Source: Cryobacterium melibiosiphilum
Lineage (GTDB): Bacteria; Actinomycetota; Actinomycetes; Actinomycetales; Microbacteriaceae
Direction of reading: 5' to 3'
Assembly (NCBI RefSeq): GCF_003602235.1
Contig: NZ_QZVS01000097.1
Location: 186,001-250,000 of the forward strand
DNA: 64,000 bases
The notes below the pieces were generated by a model. That model was given only the letters and a program-made list of their open reading frames with translations, did not search any database and was not told where the DNA came from. Below are positions 9,978 through 18,975 of this stretch, piece by piece. Positions within the stretch are counted from its first letter, which is position 1; the number at the start of each line of letters is the position of its first letter. A program made the translations under genes and the position numbers.

Positions 9978-10961
9978 TCAGGCGGCGCCGTCCCAGCCGC
10001 GGTAGGGGTCCCAGCCACCCTGCTCGTGCGGCACGCCGTCGAGGAGCACGGCGCCGGCATCCGCGGTCACCGTGCCGAGCGGGCGAAAACCGGCCGGCAA
10101 GGGCGCGCCGGGCGGAAACGTCGCGAGCAGGCCGTGGTCTTCGCCGCCGCCGAGGGCGCGTTCGGGCGAGTCGCCGAGGTCCTTCGAGAAGAAGTTGAGG
10201 CCGACCCCGCTCGCTCGGGCGATGCGGCCGGCGTCGATCGCGAGCCCGTCGGAGACGTCGAGCATCGCGGTGGCCCCGCCGAGGGCGGCGGCCGGGCCGC
10301 GGTCGATCGGCGGCTTGGGGCGCAGTTGGGCGGCGACGGCCCGCGGATGCTCCGCCTTCAGCAGGTCTGCCCGGCCGGCATCCGGGGTGCCCGCGTCGTC
10401 GACACCGTATCGGAACAGCAGCGCGAGCCCCTCGCCGGCGTCACCGAGGGTGCCGGCCAGCGCCACGACGTCCCCGGGGCGCGCGCCGGAGCGCAGCACG
10501 GGCGCACGGCCCTCCAAGTCCCCGAAGGCCGTGACAGCGAGGGTGAGGGCGTCGGAGGCCGACAGGTCACCGCCGACCACGCCACATCCGGGAGCCAGCG
10601 CGGCGCAGCAGGCCCGCAGACCGTCGGCGATGCCCTCGAGCACCGACACCGCTGTCGACGGCGGTGCCGCGATCGCGAGCACGAGCGCGGTCGGCACGGC
10701 CCCCATCGCGGCCACATCGGACAGGTTCGTCGCCGCGGCCTTCCAGCCGAGATCGAACGGGGTCGACCAGGCGAGGCGAAAGTCCGGCCCCTGGATCATC
10801 ATGTCCGTCGTCACGACGAAACGCCCGTCGGGGGCGCGGATGACGGCCGCGTCATCGCCCGGCCCGAGCAGCTGGGCAGCGGATGTCGGCAGCCGCGGAA
10901 ATATCCGCTCCAGCACCGCGCCCTCGCTCAGGTCGGCCAGGGTCTCTGCGGAAGTCGTCAT
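9978..10961 (-). CDS. thiL: Thiamine-monophosphate kinase
   Basis: Phosphorylates thiamine monophosphate to thiamine pyrophosphate. 327 residues. Family motifs: GPGDDAAVI near residue 32, VVTTDMMIQGPDF near 49, VGGDLS near 125, and LDVSDGLAIDAGRI near 235. The start lies only 23 bases from the divergent DUF3515 gene, so both promoters must overlap the opposite gene or the messages are leaderless. Confidence 0.94.
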   Translation of the reverse strand: MTTSAETLADLSEGAVLERIFPRLPTSAAQLLGPGDDAAVIRAPDGRFVVTTDMMIQGPDFRLAWSTPFDLGWKAAATNLSDVAAMGAVPTALVLAIAAPPSTAVSVLEGIADGLRACCAALAPGCGVVGGDLSASDALTLAVTAFGDLEGRAPVLRSGARPGDVVALAGTLGDAGEGLALLFRYGVDDAGTPDAGRADLLKAEHPRAVAAQLRPKPPIDRGPAAALGGATAMLDVSDGLAIDAGRIARASGVGLNFFSKDLGDSPERALGGGEDHGLLATFPPGAPLPAGFRPLGTVTADAGAVLLDGVPHEQGGWDPYRGWDGAA

Positions 10962-10972
10962 GCTTCAAACGG

Positions 10973-10978
10973 TAACCT
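10973..10978 (+). promoter_or_regulatory. -10 box of leaderless DUF3515 gene promoter
   Basis: TAACCT followed by six bases and the GTG start at 10985. With only 23 bases between the two divergent starts there is little room for a leader, which supports leaderless transcription. Confidence 0.45.
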
Positions 10979-10984
10979 GAATCC

Positions 10985-11536
10985 GTGACCCCTTCTTCTT
11001 CACCCGCACCGCGCCATCCGCTTTCCCGCTCGCGCAGTGGCCGCCGCGCCCGAACGGGCCGCGCTCGCAGCGTCGGTGCGGCGGCACTCGTGCTCGCCGG
11101 TGTGGCGCTGCTGACCGGATGCACCCCGTCGGTGCCGCTCGACCCCGCGGCCGACGCCGAGAACCCGGGCTGCGCCGACCTCATCGTGCGGCTGCCCGAC
11201 ACGGTCGCCGACCAGCCCAGCCGTGAGACGAACGCACAGGCGACCGGCGCCTGGGGCGACCCGGCCGCGATTTTGCTGCACTGCGGCGTCGACGTTCCCG
11301 GCCCCACGACGCTGCCGTGCGTCACCATCAACGGCATCGACTGGATCGAAGACGACTCCGAAGCGCCGCTCTACCGGTTCACGAGCTACGGCCGAGAGCC
11401 GGCAACCGAGATCGTCATCGACTCCGACCGGGTCGCCGGCTCGACGGCACTCGTCGACCTGTCCCCCGCGATGGAGTTCATTCCCGCCACCAACGGCTGC
11501 CTCGGCGCCGAAGACCTCGACATCCCCGAGTCCTGA
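10985..11536 (+). CDS. DUF3515 family lipoprotein
   Basis: 183-residue predicted lipoprotein. An Arg-rich N-region is followed by a hydrophobic segment and the lipobox LLTGC with Cys at residue 46, then a DUF3515-type domain with conserved cysteines (NPGCADLIVRLP, LLHCGVD, LPCVTINGIDW, NGCLGAE). Starts with GTG. Members of this family commonly sit beside ddl and thiL in actinobacteria, as here. Function unknown; it is anchored on the outer face of the membrane. Confidence 0.85.
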   Translation: MTPSSSPAPRHPLSRSRSGRRARTGRARSVGAAALVLAGVALLTGCTPSVPLDPAADAENPGCADLIVRLPDTVADQPSRETNAQATGAWGDPAAILLHCGVDVPGPTTLPCVTINGIDWIEDDSEAPLYRFTSYGREPATEIVIDSDRVAGSTALVDLSPAMEFIPATNGCLGAEDLDIPES

Positions 11537-11556
11537 GCCTGCCCGGCACCTCCCCG

Positions 11557-11650
11557 TGCGCGAGTGGGCGCAATTGGCCCCATGCTCCGCGAGTGGGCGC
11601 AGATGGCCCCTTGAACTCGATTCAAGGGGCCATTCGCGCACCCGCAGAGT
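11557..11650. repeat. Imperfect intergenic hairpin repeat between convergent genes
   Basis: Two tandem copies of a unit reading GCGAGTGGGCGCA-N2-TGGCCCC, followed by a reverse copy, so the second unit folds with the third around TTGAA-CTCGA-TTCAA (about 11612-11626). It fills most of the gap between the convergent DUF3515 gene and ddl and probably ends transcription from both sides. The CGCGAGTG opening recalls the palindromes at 9914 and 18305. Confidence 0.6.
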
Positions 11651-11654
11651 GAAG

Positions 11655-12761
11655 CTAGCCGCGGCGCTCGGCGTGGGACAGCGCCACGTCGATGAGCTCG
11701 TCGATCAGCTCGGGATACGTGTAGCCGCTCGCGAGCCAGCAGCTCGGGAACATCGAGATCGCCGTGAAGCCGGGCATCGTGTTGATCTCGTTGATCACCC
11801 AGCCTTCCGCGGTCAGAAAGAAGTCCACCCGGGCGAGCCCGGCTCCGGAGATCGCGTCGAACGCGGCCAGCGCCAGGCGCTGCATCTCGGCGAGTTCCGC
11901 CGCGTCAAGCGGTGCCGGGCACACCAGTTCCACTCCCCCGGCGCCGAGGTACTTCGCGTCGAAGTCGTAGAACTCGCGGCCGGTGACGATCACTTCGCCG
12001 GCGACGGATGCCCGACTCGGCTCCCCCGGGCGCCCCTGCAGCACCGCGACCTCGAGTTCCCGGCCGATCAGGCCGGACTCGATGAGCACCTTGGAGTCTT
12101 CGCGCAGGGCGAGCTCCATGGCATCCGCTAACTGGGCGGGGGTGGAGACCCGGCTGACGCCGACGCTCGAGCCGGCCCGGGCGGGCTTGACGAAAGCGGG
12201 CAGGCCGAGCCGGTCGAGGGCGGCGTAGGCCGGAGCGGTGTCGGCGGCCCAGCCCTCCGCCGTGACGGTCTGCCACGGCGCGATCGGCAGGCCGGCCTGC
12301 TGAAAAACGGTCTTGGTGAAGTGCTTGTCCATGCCGAGTGCCGAGGCGAGCACGCCCGAGCCCACGAAGGGCAGGCCGACGAGTTCGAGCAGGCCCTGGA
12401 TGGTGCCGTCCTCACCGAACGGCCCGTGCAGGATCGGAAACACGAGGTCGGCGCTGCCGAGGCTGCGCTCCACACCGTTCTCGACGACCGTCAGCTCACG
12501 GCTGCCGGTGCTGTCCGGCCAGCGCACCCGCGTGCCGTTGTCCACGACGACGGGAAGGTCGTCGGCGTGGGCGTCCGGGTGCAGCACGAACTTCGCCGGG
12601 TCGTCGTCTTCGAGCACGAACGCGCCCTCCCGCGTGATGCCGACCGGGATGACGGTGTAACGCTCGCGGTCAATCGCGGCGAGAACCCCGCCCGCCGTGG
12701 CGCAGCTGATCGAGTGTTCGCTTGACCGACCGCCAAAAAGCAGTACCACCGTGAGAGTCAT
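11655..12761 (-). CDS. ddl: D-alanine--D-alanine ligase
   Basis: Joins two D-alanines for peptidoglycan precursors. 368 residues from ATG 12761, which has an AAGGA ribosome site six bases upstream (an in-frame TTG one codon earlier is less likely). The ATP-grasp core has EDGTIQGLLELVGLPFVG near residue 135, GMDKHFTKTVF, and the metal-binding INEINTMPGFT near residue 325. Its first 92 bases overlap the 3' end of gpsA in another frame. Confidence 0.95.
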   Translation of the reverse strand: MTLTVVLLFGGRSSEHSISCATAGGVLAAIDRERYTVIPVGITREGAFVLEDDDPAKFVLHPDAHADDLPVVVDNGTRVRWPDSTGSRELTVVENGVERSLGSADLVFPILHGPFGEDGTIQGLLELVGLPFVGSGVLASALGMDKHFTKTVFQQAGLPIAPWQTVTAEGWAADTAPAYAALDRLGLPAFVKPARAGSSVGVSRVSTPAQLADAMELALREDSKVLIESGLIGRELEVAVLQGRPGEPSRASVAGEVIVTGREFYDFDAKYLGAGGVELVCPAPLDAAELAEMQRLALAAFDAISGAGLARVDFFLTAEGWVINEINTMPGFTAISMFPSCWLASGYTYPELIDELIDVALSHAERRG

Positions 12762-13791
12762 CAATGTTCCTTTCGCCCTGCGGTTCGCTGGACTCGGTGG
12801 TGAGGTGCGGGGCGATGTCCCGCGGGTTGAGTGTGCCGTCGAGCACCTGGCGTACCTGCTCGACGATGGGCATGTCGACGCCCTTGGCGCGGGCGAGGTC
12901 CAGGATCGGGCCGACGGATGCCAGCCCCTCCGTGGTCTGCTGCATCTGCTTCACGACGTCGTGGATGCTGTAGCCCTGGCCGAGCAGGCGTCCCGCCGTG
13001 TTGTTGCGCGACAGCGGCGAGGTGCAGGTGGCGATCAAGTCGCCGAGGCCGGCGAGGCCCGACAGGGTCTCCGGCTGGGCGCCATAGGCGACGGCGAAGT
13101 CGGTCATCTCGACGAGGCCGCGGGTGATGATCGACGCCTTCGTGTTCTCGCCGTAGCCGACACCGTCGACGATGCCGATCGCCACGGCAATCAGGTTCTT
13201 GAGCACGCCGCCGAACTCGGTGCCGATGACATCGGTGTTGACGTAGGAGCGAAAGTAGCGGTTCGTGGCGAGCTTGGCCACGATGTGCGCGGTCTCCATG
13301 CTCAGTGACGAGACGACGGCGGCCGTGGGCTGTTCGCGGGCGATTTCCAGGGCGAGGTTCGGGCCGCTGATCGCGGCGATGTGCTCCGGGGCGATCGGCA
13401 GGGTCTCCGCGATGACCTCGCTCATGCGCATGCCGGTGGAGCGTTCGACGCCCTTCATGAGCGAGACGAGAATCACGCCGGGCTCGAGGAACGGTTCCAT
13501 CAGCACGAGGTTGTCGCGCAGGGTCTGGCTCGGCACCGAGATGAACACGACCTTGGCTCCGGCGAGGGCTTTCTGCAGGTCGGGAGTCGCGCGCAGCCCG
13601 ACGGGCAGGTTGATGCCGCTGAGGTAATCGCTGTTGCGACGCGCCTCATGGATCTCGCGTGCCAGTTCGGGGCGGCGGGCCCAGAGCACGACGTCGGCGC
13701 CGCCGTCCACGAGGATCTTCGAGAAGGTGGTTCCCCAGCTTCCGGCGCCGAGTACGGCGACGCGGGTTCCGGGGTGGATCTTAGGCTTCAA
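12670..13791 (-). CDS. gpsA: Glycerol-3-phosphate dehydrogenase [NAD(P)+]
   Basis: Reduces dihydroxyacetone phosphate to sn-glycerol-3-phosphate for phospholipids. The Rossmann motif AVLGAGSWGTTF is near residue 10 and the catalytic lysine segment FGGVLKNLIAVAIG near residue 195. No ATG is available, and TTG 13791 (LKPKIHPGTR) is the only plausible start; it overlaps the plsC stop by eleven bases. The family core ends near HLTTESSEPQGE. About 35 further residues, rich in Arg, are read through the beginning of ddl, a 92-base out-of-frame overlap. plsC lies directly upstream, so two phospholipid genes are coupled. Confidence 0.92.
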   Translation of the reverse strand: MKPKIHPGTRVAVLGAGSWGTTFSKILVDGGADVVLWARRPELAREIHEARRNSDYLSGINLPVGLRATPDLQKALAGAKVVFISVPSQTLRDNLVLMEPFLEPGVILVSLMKGVERSTGMRMSEVIAETLPIAPEHIAAISGPNLALEIAREQPTAAVVSSLSMETAHIVAKLATNRYFRSYVNTDVIGTEFGGVLKNLIAVAIGIVDGVGYGENTKASIITRGLVEMTDFAVAYGAQPETLSGLAGLGDLIATCTSPLSRNNTAGRLLGQGYSIHDVVKQMQQTTEGLASVGPILDLARAKGVDMPIVEQVRQVLDGTLNPRDIAPHLTTESSEPQGERNIDDSHGGTAFWRSVKRTLDQLRHGGRGSRRD

Positions 13792-14545
13792 AACGGCCGG
13801 TCTCTTTCTGGTCGTGCTCGCTGGGATTCCAGCGTTTTTCGGGCGCCTTCTCACCGCGCAGGTCTTCGAGCAGGCGGGTGATGGCATCCATCACCACCGC
13901 GGTGGCTTCGTTGAGGGTGGCTGTGTCGAGGCTGCGTTCGCTGAACCGGGACAGGTCGACGGGGTCGCCGATCTTCACGGTGATGGTCTTGCGGGGAAAC
14001 AGGCGCAGCTTCTTGGAGTAACGCGGCATGAGCGCCTGGGTTCCCCAGTGCGCCGCCGGGATGACGGGGATGCCCTGCTCGAGTGCGATGCGCACGGCAC
14101 CGGTCTTGCCGCGCATCGGCCACATGTCGGGGTCGCGGGTGAGCGAACCCTCCGGGTAGACCACGACCATCTGGCCGAGTTCGACGAGCTTGCGGGCGGC
14201 CGCGACGGGCTGGCTGCCGCGCACCGATCCGCCGCGCTGCACGGGAACCTGGCCGGACTTGGCCAGCAGCCAGCCGGCTACGGGAATCTTGAACAGCGAG
14301 GCCTTGGCAAGGAACCGTGGCAGGCGGCCGAGCTTCCAGGCGACGACACCCATGACGATCGGGTCGATCTCGCTGTAGTGGTTCGGCGCGAACACGAGCG
14401 CACCCTGCCGCGGCATCTTGTGGCCGTCGATGATCGTGAACTTCACGGCCATGTTCATGCCGGGCAGAACGAGGGCGCCGAGGATCCAGAAGATCGAGGG
14501 CTTGCTCTTCTCGGATCGGACCCGAGCGGTCCGCGCCGGCGGCAC
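13781..14545 (-). CDS. plsC: 1-acyl-sn-glycerol-3-phosphate acyltransferase
   Basis: Acylates lysophosphatidate in the membrane. About 254 residues. Catalytic NHYSEID (an NHxxxxD motif) is near residue 52, the second motif YPEGSLTRD near 125, and VPVQRGG between them. The start is not certain: GTG 14545 lies 22 bases after the murA stop; a later ATG (MNMAVKF) would drop a predicted hydrophobic segment. The longer open frame upstream is a shadow of murA. Confidence 0.88.
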   Translation of the reverse strand: MPPARTARVRSEKSKPSIFWILGALVLPGMNMAVKFTIIDGHKMPRQGALVFAPNHYSEIDPIVMGVVAWKLGRLPRFLAKASLFKIPVAGWLLAKSGQVPVQRGGSVRGSQPVAAARKLVELGQMVVVYPEGSLTRDPDMWPMRGKTGAVRIALEQGIPVIPAAHWGTQALMPRYSKKLRLFPRKTITVKIGDPVDLSRFSERSLDTATLNEATAVVMDAITRLLEDLRGEKAPEKRWNPSEHDQKETGRFEA

Positions 14546-14567
14546 CTGGGCGCCGCCGGCGGTGGGG

Positions 14568-15977
14568 CTATCCTTCGAGATCGAAATCCGCCCCCAACAG
14601 CCGCAGCTTGGTGATGAAGTTCTCATACCCCCGGCTGATGATGCCCACGTTGCTGACGGTCGAGGAGCCCTCGGCGGTGAGCGCCGCGATGAGGTGGCTG
14701 AAGCCGCCGCGCAGGTCGGGAACCTCGATGTCGGCGCCATACAGCTTCGTCGGCCCGGTGATGACGGCCGAGTGGTTGAAGTTGCGCTGGCCGAATCGGC
14801 ACGGGTGGCCGCCGAGGCATTCACGGTGGATCTGGATGGTCGCGCCCATCTTGACCAGGGCGTCGACAAAGCCGAAGCGCTGCTCGTAGACGGTCTCGTG
14901 CACGATCGAGGTGCCGTGCGCCTGGGTCAGGGCGATGACGAGCGGCTGCTGCCAGTCCGTCATGAAACCGGGGTGGACATCCGTCTCGATGATGACGGGC
15001 TTGAGGTCGCCGCCCGGGTGATAGAAGCGGATGCCGTCGTCGTGGATGTCGAAGGCGCCACCGACCTTGCGGAACACGTTGAGGAACGTGAGCATCTCGG
15101 GCTGGCGGGCGCCGCCGACGAAGATGTCGCCCTGGGTGGCGAGGGCTGCAGCGGCCCAGGAGGCGGCCTCGTTGCGGTCGAACAGGGCGCGGTGGGTGTA
15201 GCCCTCGAGGCGGTCGACGCCCTCGATGCGGATCACGCGGTCGGTGTCGACCGTGATGATGGCGCCCATCTTCTGCAGGATGTGGATGAGATCCATGATC
15301 TCGGGCTCGATCGCGGCGTTCTTGAGTTCGGTGATGCCGTCGGCACGTACCGCCGTCAGCAGTACCTGCTCGGTCGCTCCGACGCTCGGGTAGGGCAGCT
15401 CGAGCTTGGCGCCCTTGAGGCCGTTCGGCGCGGACATGCGGATGCCGTTGGGCTGCTTCTCGACGACGGCACCGAATTTGCGCAGCACCTCGAGGTGGAA
15501 GTCGATCGGACGGTCGCCGATGCGGCATCCGCCGAGGTCGGGAATGAACGCCTCGCCGAGGCGGTGCAGCAAGGGGCCGCAGAACAGGATCGGGATGCGA
15601 CTCGACCCGGCGTGGGCGTCGATCGCGGCGAAGTGCGCGCTCTCGACGTCCACGGGGTCGAGGATCATGTCGCCGGGCTCGTCGCCCTCGGTGACCTTGA
15701 CCCCGTGCACCTCGAGCAGGCCGCGCACGATGCGCACGTCGCTGATGTTGGGCACATCCTTGAGAAGGCTGGGAGTTTCCCCGAGCAGCGCGGCGACCAT
15801 GGCCTTGGTCACCAGGTTTTTGGCGCCCTTGACCTCAATGCGGCCGACGAGTGGCCGGCCACCACGGATGGTGACCTTGTCCACGTTCATGCCCACGGCT
15901 GCGCCGTGGTTCGCCGCGCTGGCGCGGTGCAGGGCATCCTCACGGGCAGCCCGTGCTTCATCAAGTACTGTGCTCAC
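14568..15977 (-). CDS. murA: UDP-N-acetylglucosamine 1-carboxyvinyltransferase
   Basis: First committed step of peptidoglycan synthesis, adding enolpyruvate from PEP to UDP-GlcNAc. 469 residues. The active-site cysteine is kept in GGCRIGDRPIDFH near residue 155, so fosfomycin-type inhibitors would find their target residue. It carries an N-terminal extension of about 30 residues before MNVDKVTIRGG; an alternative start at that Met (about 15890) is possible. The N-terminal GAKNLVTKAMVAALL is the actinobacterial variant. Eight bases separate it from leuD. Confidence 0.94.
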   Translation of the reverse strand: MSTVLDEARAAREDALHRASAANHGAAVGMNVDKVTIRGGRPLVGRIEVKGAKNLVTKAMVAALLGETPSLLKDVPNISDVRIVRGLLEVHGVKVTEGDEPGDMILDPVDVESAHFAAIDAHAGSSRIPILFCGPLLHRLGEAFIPDLGGCRIGDRPIDFHLEVLRKFGAVVEKQPNGIRMSAPNGLKGAKLELPYPSVGATEQVLLTAVRADGITELKNAAIEPEIMDLIHILQKMGAIITVDTDRVIRIEGVDRLEGYTHRALFDRNEAASWAAAALATQGDIFVGGARQPEMLTFLNVFRKVGGAFDIHDDGIRFYHPGGDLKPVIIETDVHPGFMTDWQQPLVIALTQAHGTSIVHETVYEQRFGFVDALVKMGATIQIHRECLGGHPCRFGQRNFNHSAVITGPTKLYGADIEVPDLRGGFSHLIAALTAEGSSTVSNVGIISRGYENFITKLRLLGADFDLEG

Positions 15978-15984
15978 AAATTAC

Positions 15985-16605
15985 CTACCTTGTGGTTCGT
16001 TCCGGTGCGGTTCGTGCCGGGAGAGTGCGGGGAAGAAAAGCTTCCCGCGTCGCTTCGAATTCTGCTATCCGCGCTTCTTCACGCAGGGTCAGGCCGATAT
16101 CGTCGAGACCTTCGAGCAACCGCCACCTAGTGTAATCATCGATCTCGAAAGGCACTGTCAGGTCACCGACACGGGCGTGTCTTTCAACCAGGTCGACGGT
16201 GATTTCGATGCCGGGATCCGCCTCGGTGATCGCCCACAGCTGCTCGGCCGCCTCGTCGGTGATCGTTCCAGCCAACAGCCCCTGCTTGCCGGAGTTTCCC
16301 TTGAAGATATCGCCGAACCGGGGGCTCAACACCACGTCGAAACCGAAGTCGCGCAGCGCCCAGACGGCGTGCTCACGGCTCGACCCGACACCGAAATCGG
16401 CGCCCGCGATCAGCACCCGGCCGCCCTGGTAGGCCTTCTGGTTGAGCACGAACTCGGGGTCGGCGCGCCAGGCCGCAAACAGGGCGTCTTCGAACCCGGT
16501 GCGGGTGACCCGCTTGAGGTAGACGGCGGGGATGATCTGGTCGGTGTCAACGTTGGAGCGGCGCAGCGGAACGCCGATGCCGGTGACGGTCGTGAACTTG
16601 TCCAT
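15985..16605 (-). CDS. leuD: 3-isopropylmalate dehydratase small subunit
   Basis: Swivel-domain subunit of the isopropylmalate isomerase of leucine synthesis. 206 residues from ATG 16605 ([18 protein letters not shown]). Motifs: [13 protein letters not shown] and [16 protein letters not shown]. It follows the leuC stop by two bases and works as a heterodimer with LeuC. A C-terminal Arg/Thr tail is unremarkable. Confidence 0.95.
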   Translation of the reverse strand: MDKFTTVTGIGVPLRRSNVDTDQIIPAVYLKRVTRTGFEDALFAAWRADPEFVLNQKAYQGGRVLIAGADFGVGSSREHAVWALRDFGFDVVLSPRFGDIFKGNSGKQGLLAGTITDEAAEQLWAITEADPGIEITVDLVERHARVGDLTVPFEIDDYTRWRLLEGLDDIGLTLREEARIAEFEATREAFLPRTLPARTAPERTTR

Positions 16606-16607
16606 GA

Positions 16608-18122
16608 TTAGTTGGCTCCGTTCGAGGTGCTGGCGACGCCGGCTTGATTGGTGGGGGTCGCCTGTTCGAGATCCCACGGGCTCGAGAGCGTGCCGCGGAT
16701 GGCGGTGGCCGCCGCGACGAGCGGCGACACCAGGTGGGTGCGCCCGCCCTTGCCCTGCCGGCCCTCGAAGTTGCGGTTGCTGGTGGACGCGCAGCGCTCC
16801 CCCGGCTCGAGCTGGTCGGGGTTCATGCCGAGGCACATCGAGCAGCCGGCGAAGCGCCATTCGGCGCCGAAGTCGAGGAAGATCTTGTCAAGCCCCTCGG
16901 CCTCGGCTTCGATGCGCACGCGGGCGGAACCGGGCACCACAAGCATCCGAACGTTGTCCGCCTTGGTCTTACCCTTGACGATCTCGGCGGCGGCACGCAG
17001 GTCTTCGACCCGGCTGTTGGTGCAGGAGCCGAGGAACACGGTATCGACCCGGATGTCCTTCATCGGCGTTCCCGCGGTGAGGTCCATGTACTCGAGGGCG
17101 CGCTCTGCGGCGGACCGCTCGTTGGCGTCGTCGATCAGGGCCGGGTCGGGCACGCTGCCGCTCAGGGATACACCCTGGCCGGGGTTCGTGCCCCAGGTCA
17201 CGAACGGCTCGAGCTCGTCGGCGTCGACGATGACCTCGGCGTCGAAAACGGCGCCCTCGTCGGTCGCAAGGGTGTCCCAGTACGCGACCGCGTCGAGCCA
17301 GTCCTGGCCCTCGGGTGCATGGGCGCGACCCTCGAGGTAGTCGTATGTGGTCTGGTCGGGGGCGACCATGCCGGCGCGGGCACCGGCCTCGATCGACATG
17401 TTGCAGATCGTCATGCGGGCTTCCATCGACAGTGAGCGGATGGCGCTGCCCCGGTATTCGAGAACGTAGCCCTGGCCGCCGCCGGTTCCGATGCGGGCAA
17501 TCACGGCGAGGATGATGTCCTTCGACGTCACCCCCGGGCGCAGGGTTCCGTTGACGGTGATCGCCATCGTCTTGAACGGGTTGAGCGGCAACGTCTGCGT
17601 CGCCATCACGTGCTCGACCTCGCTCGTGCCAATGCCGAGCGCCATGGCTCCGAAGGCGCCGTGCGTGGAGGTGTGGGAGTCGCCGCAGACGACGGTGATT
17701 CCGGGCTGGGTGAGGCCGAGCTGCGGGCCGACGACGTGCACGATGCCCTGCTCGATGTCGCCGAGGGAGTGCAGGCGCACCCCGAACTCTTCACAGTTGC
17801 GGCGCAGGGTTTCAATCTGCGTGCGGCTGGTGACATCCTTGATCGGCTTGTCGATCGCGAGGGTCGGGGTGTTGTGGTCTTCCGTCGCGATGGTGAGGTC
17901 GGGGCGGCGCAGCGGCCGACCGGCGAGCTTCAGGCCGTCGAAGGCCTGCGGGCTCGTGACCTCGTGCAGCAGGTGCAGGTCGATGTAGATCAGGTCGGGC
18001 GCACCGTCTTCGCCCTTGGCGACGAGGTGCTTGGCCCAGACCTTCTCAGCCAGGGTGCGTGGCACGGTGCTCGTAGAAACTGTGGTGCTCGTAGAAGCTG
18101 TGGTGCTCGTAGAACTAGGCAT
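16608..18122 (-). CDS. leuC: 3-isopropylmalate dehydratase large subunit
   Basis: Aconitase-like [4Fe-4S] subunit of isopropylmalate isomerase. 504 residues. Cluster ligands are visible as SCTNSR near residue 362 and CSMCLGMN near residues 421-428; [15 protein letters not shown] is near 145. The first 20 residues are a Ser/Thr repeat ([12 protein letters not shown]) absent from the usual family start near [12 protein letters not shown], produced by an 18-bp tandem repeat. The real start may lie later, but ATG 18122 is the only strong start codon. Confidence 0.94.
   Translation of the reverse strand: MPSSTSTTASTSTTVSTSTVPRTLAEKVWAKHLVAKGEDGAPDLIYIDLHLLHEVTSPQAFDGLKLAGRPLRRPDLTIATEDHNTPTLAIDKPIKDVTSRTQIETLRRNCEEFGVRLHSLGDIEQGIVHVVGPQLGLTQPGITVVCGDSHTSTHGAFGAMALGIGTSEVEHVMATQTLPLNPFKTMAITVNGTLRPGVTSKDIILAVIARIGTGGGQGYVLEYRGSAIRSLSMEARMTICNMSIEAGARAGMVAPDQTTYDYLEGRAHAPEGQDWLDAVAYWDTLATDEGAVFDAEVIVDADELEPFVTWGTNPGQGVSLSGSVPDPALIDDANERSAAERALEYMDLTAGTPMKDIRVDTVFLGSCTNSRVEDLRAAAEIVKGKTKADNVRMLVVPGSARVRIEAEAEGLDKIFLDFGAEWRFAGCSMCLGMNPDQLEPGERCASTSNRNFEGRQGKGGRTHLVSPLVAAATAIRGTLSSPWDLEQATPTNQAGVASTSNGAN
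18067..18117. repeat. 18-bp tandem repeat at the leuC 5' end
   Basis: Two full copies and a partial third of an 18-base unit beginning GTGCTCGTAGAA (18067, 18085, 18103), in frame, encoding the Ser/Thr-rich leader of LeuC. A change in copy number would add or remove six residues without a frameshift. Confidence 0.7.
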
Positions 18123-18389
18123 CTGTGATTGTCCGTCTTCCTCAAGATTTGGTGGTCAGCCAACGACGAACTCCGCGACGAGAAGGGCTTAGAGAGTCTG
18201 AGCCTCGTCGCGGCACGGAAGAAGAAGTTGACCGAACAGCACGTCGACAGCTTAACAGGTCTGCGCAAGACTGCCCACTCGCCCGCGTTCGCCCCCGTTG
18301 TTCACGCGAGTGAGCAGTTTTTGCACTTCCCGGGCCCGGGAAGTGCAAAAACTGCTCACTCGCGGAAAGAAGGGGCCCGGGGAGGGGGG
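18123..18389. other. Intergenic region upstream of leuC
   Basis: 267 bases between the leuC start and the stop of the FHA gene. It holds the 60-bp palindrome at 18305-18364 and presumably the leuC promoter. I see no T-box, attenuator leader peptide or convincing -35/-10 pair, and no short gene with a ribosome site. Confidence 0.4.
18305..18364. terminator. 60-bp perfect palindrome
   Basis: A perfect palindrome with 30-bp arms centred at 18334/18335; the arm begins CGCGAGTGAGCAGTTTTTGC and ends CCCGGG. It lies 25 bases downstream of the FHA gene stop on the minus strand, where a terminator is expected. It is a near-copy of the 9914-9973 element. Confidence 0.65.
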
Positions 18390-18965
18390 TTAGGCGTAGC
18401 GGATGTCGATCAGGAACTCGCCGAGGAACAGTTGCGCTCCCGGGGTGAGCGGCGCGCGACCACCGGGGGCGAGGTCGAACTGGGTGCCGTCGGCGGCGGT
18501 GACCATGACCCCGTTGGTGGAGTGCAGGTCGGTGACCCAGAGGGTATCCGGCAGGCCCGCAGCGCGATCCACCTCGACGACGGCGTGGGTCTTCGAGACG
18601 CTCGTGGCGGCATCCGCTACCGCGACCAGGCGCGCACCCGGCCGCGTGGGGTCGGCCGCGGGCTGACGCCCGAGCAGCACCACGCCGGTCACGGAGACGC
18701 TCTGGCCGTCGGCGCAATCGAGGTGCCAGGCCGCAGCCCGCGGCGCACTCGAGCCGAGCGGCACCGACCGAAAACTGGGGATGGCGACGGGCGCGGTCGG
18801 CTCGGCGGTCGTCGGCGCAGCTCGGGAAGGCGCAGCTCGGGAAGGCGCAGCTCGGGAAGGCGCAGCCGGCGGCGCCCCGTCGATGACGGGCGCTGCCAGC
18901 GCCGGGGCCGGTGACGTCGCGGGAAACAATCCCGGCGGCGGAACGATGAAGCCTGATGTGCTCAC
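18390..18965 (-). CDS. FHA domain protein
   Basis: 191-residue cytoplasmic protein. A Pro/Ala-rich N-terminal half carries the repeat APSRA (15-bp DNA repeat). A C-terminal forkhead-associated domain spans about residues 100-190, with the phosphothreonine-binding pattern LLGRQ, SVSKTHAVVEV and DLHSTNGVMV. The GTG start at 18965 has AGGG eight bases upstream and follows the transglutaminase stop by ten bases. It is the last gene of the cluster that also encodes a Ser/Thr kinase and PP2C phosphatase, so it probably binds a protein phosphorylated by that kinase (inference). Confidence 0.85.
   Translation of the reverse strand: MSTSGFIVPPPGLFPATSPAPALAAPVIDGAPPAAPSRAAPSRAAPSRAAPTTAEPTAPVAIPSFRSVPLGSSAPRAAAWHLDCADGQSVSVTGVVLLGRQPAADPTRPGARLVAVADAATSVSKTHAVVEVDRAAGLPDTLWVTDLHSTNGVMVTAADGTQFDLAPGGRAPLTPGAQLFLGEFLIDIRYA
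18814..18865. repeat. 15-bp tandem repeat in FHA gene
   Basis: Three full copies and part of a fourth of the unit GGCGCAGCTCGGGAA, in frame, encoding repeated A-P-S-R-A. Copy-number changes would only alter the length of the linker before the FHA domain. Confidence 0.75.
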
Positions 18966-18975
18966 GGAAAAAACC

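Noticed and set aside
7252..10005. 917-codon open frame on the plus strand
   Set aside because: Antisense to recG and out of frame with rsmD, both of which have clear family motifs.
18123..18304. Leucine attenuator or T-box before leuC
   Set aside because: No leader peptide with Leu codons, no T-box sequence and no paired terminator/antiterminator could be recognised.
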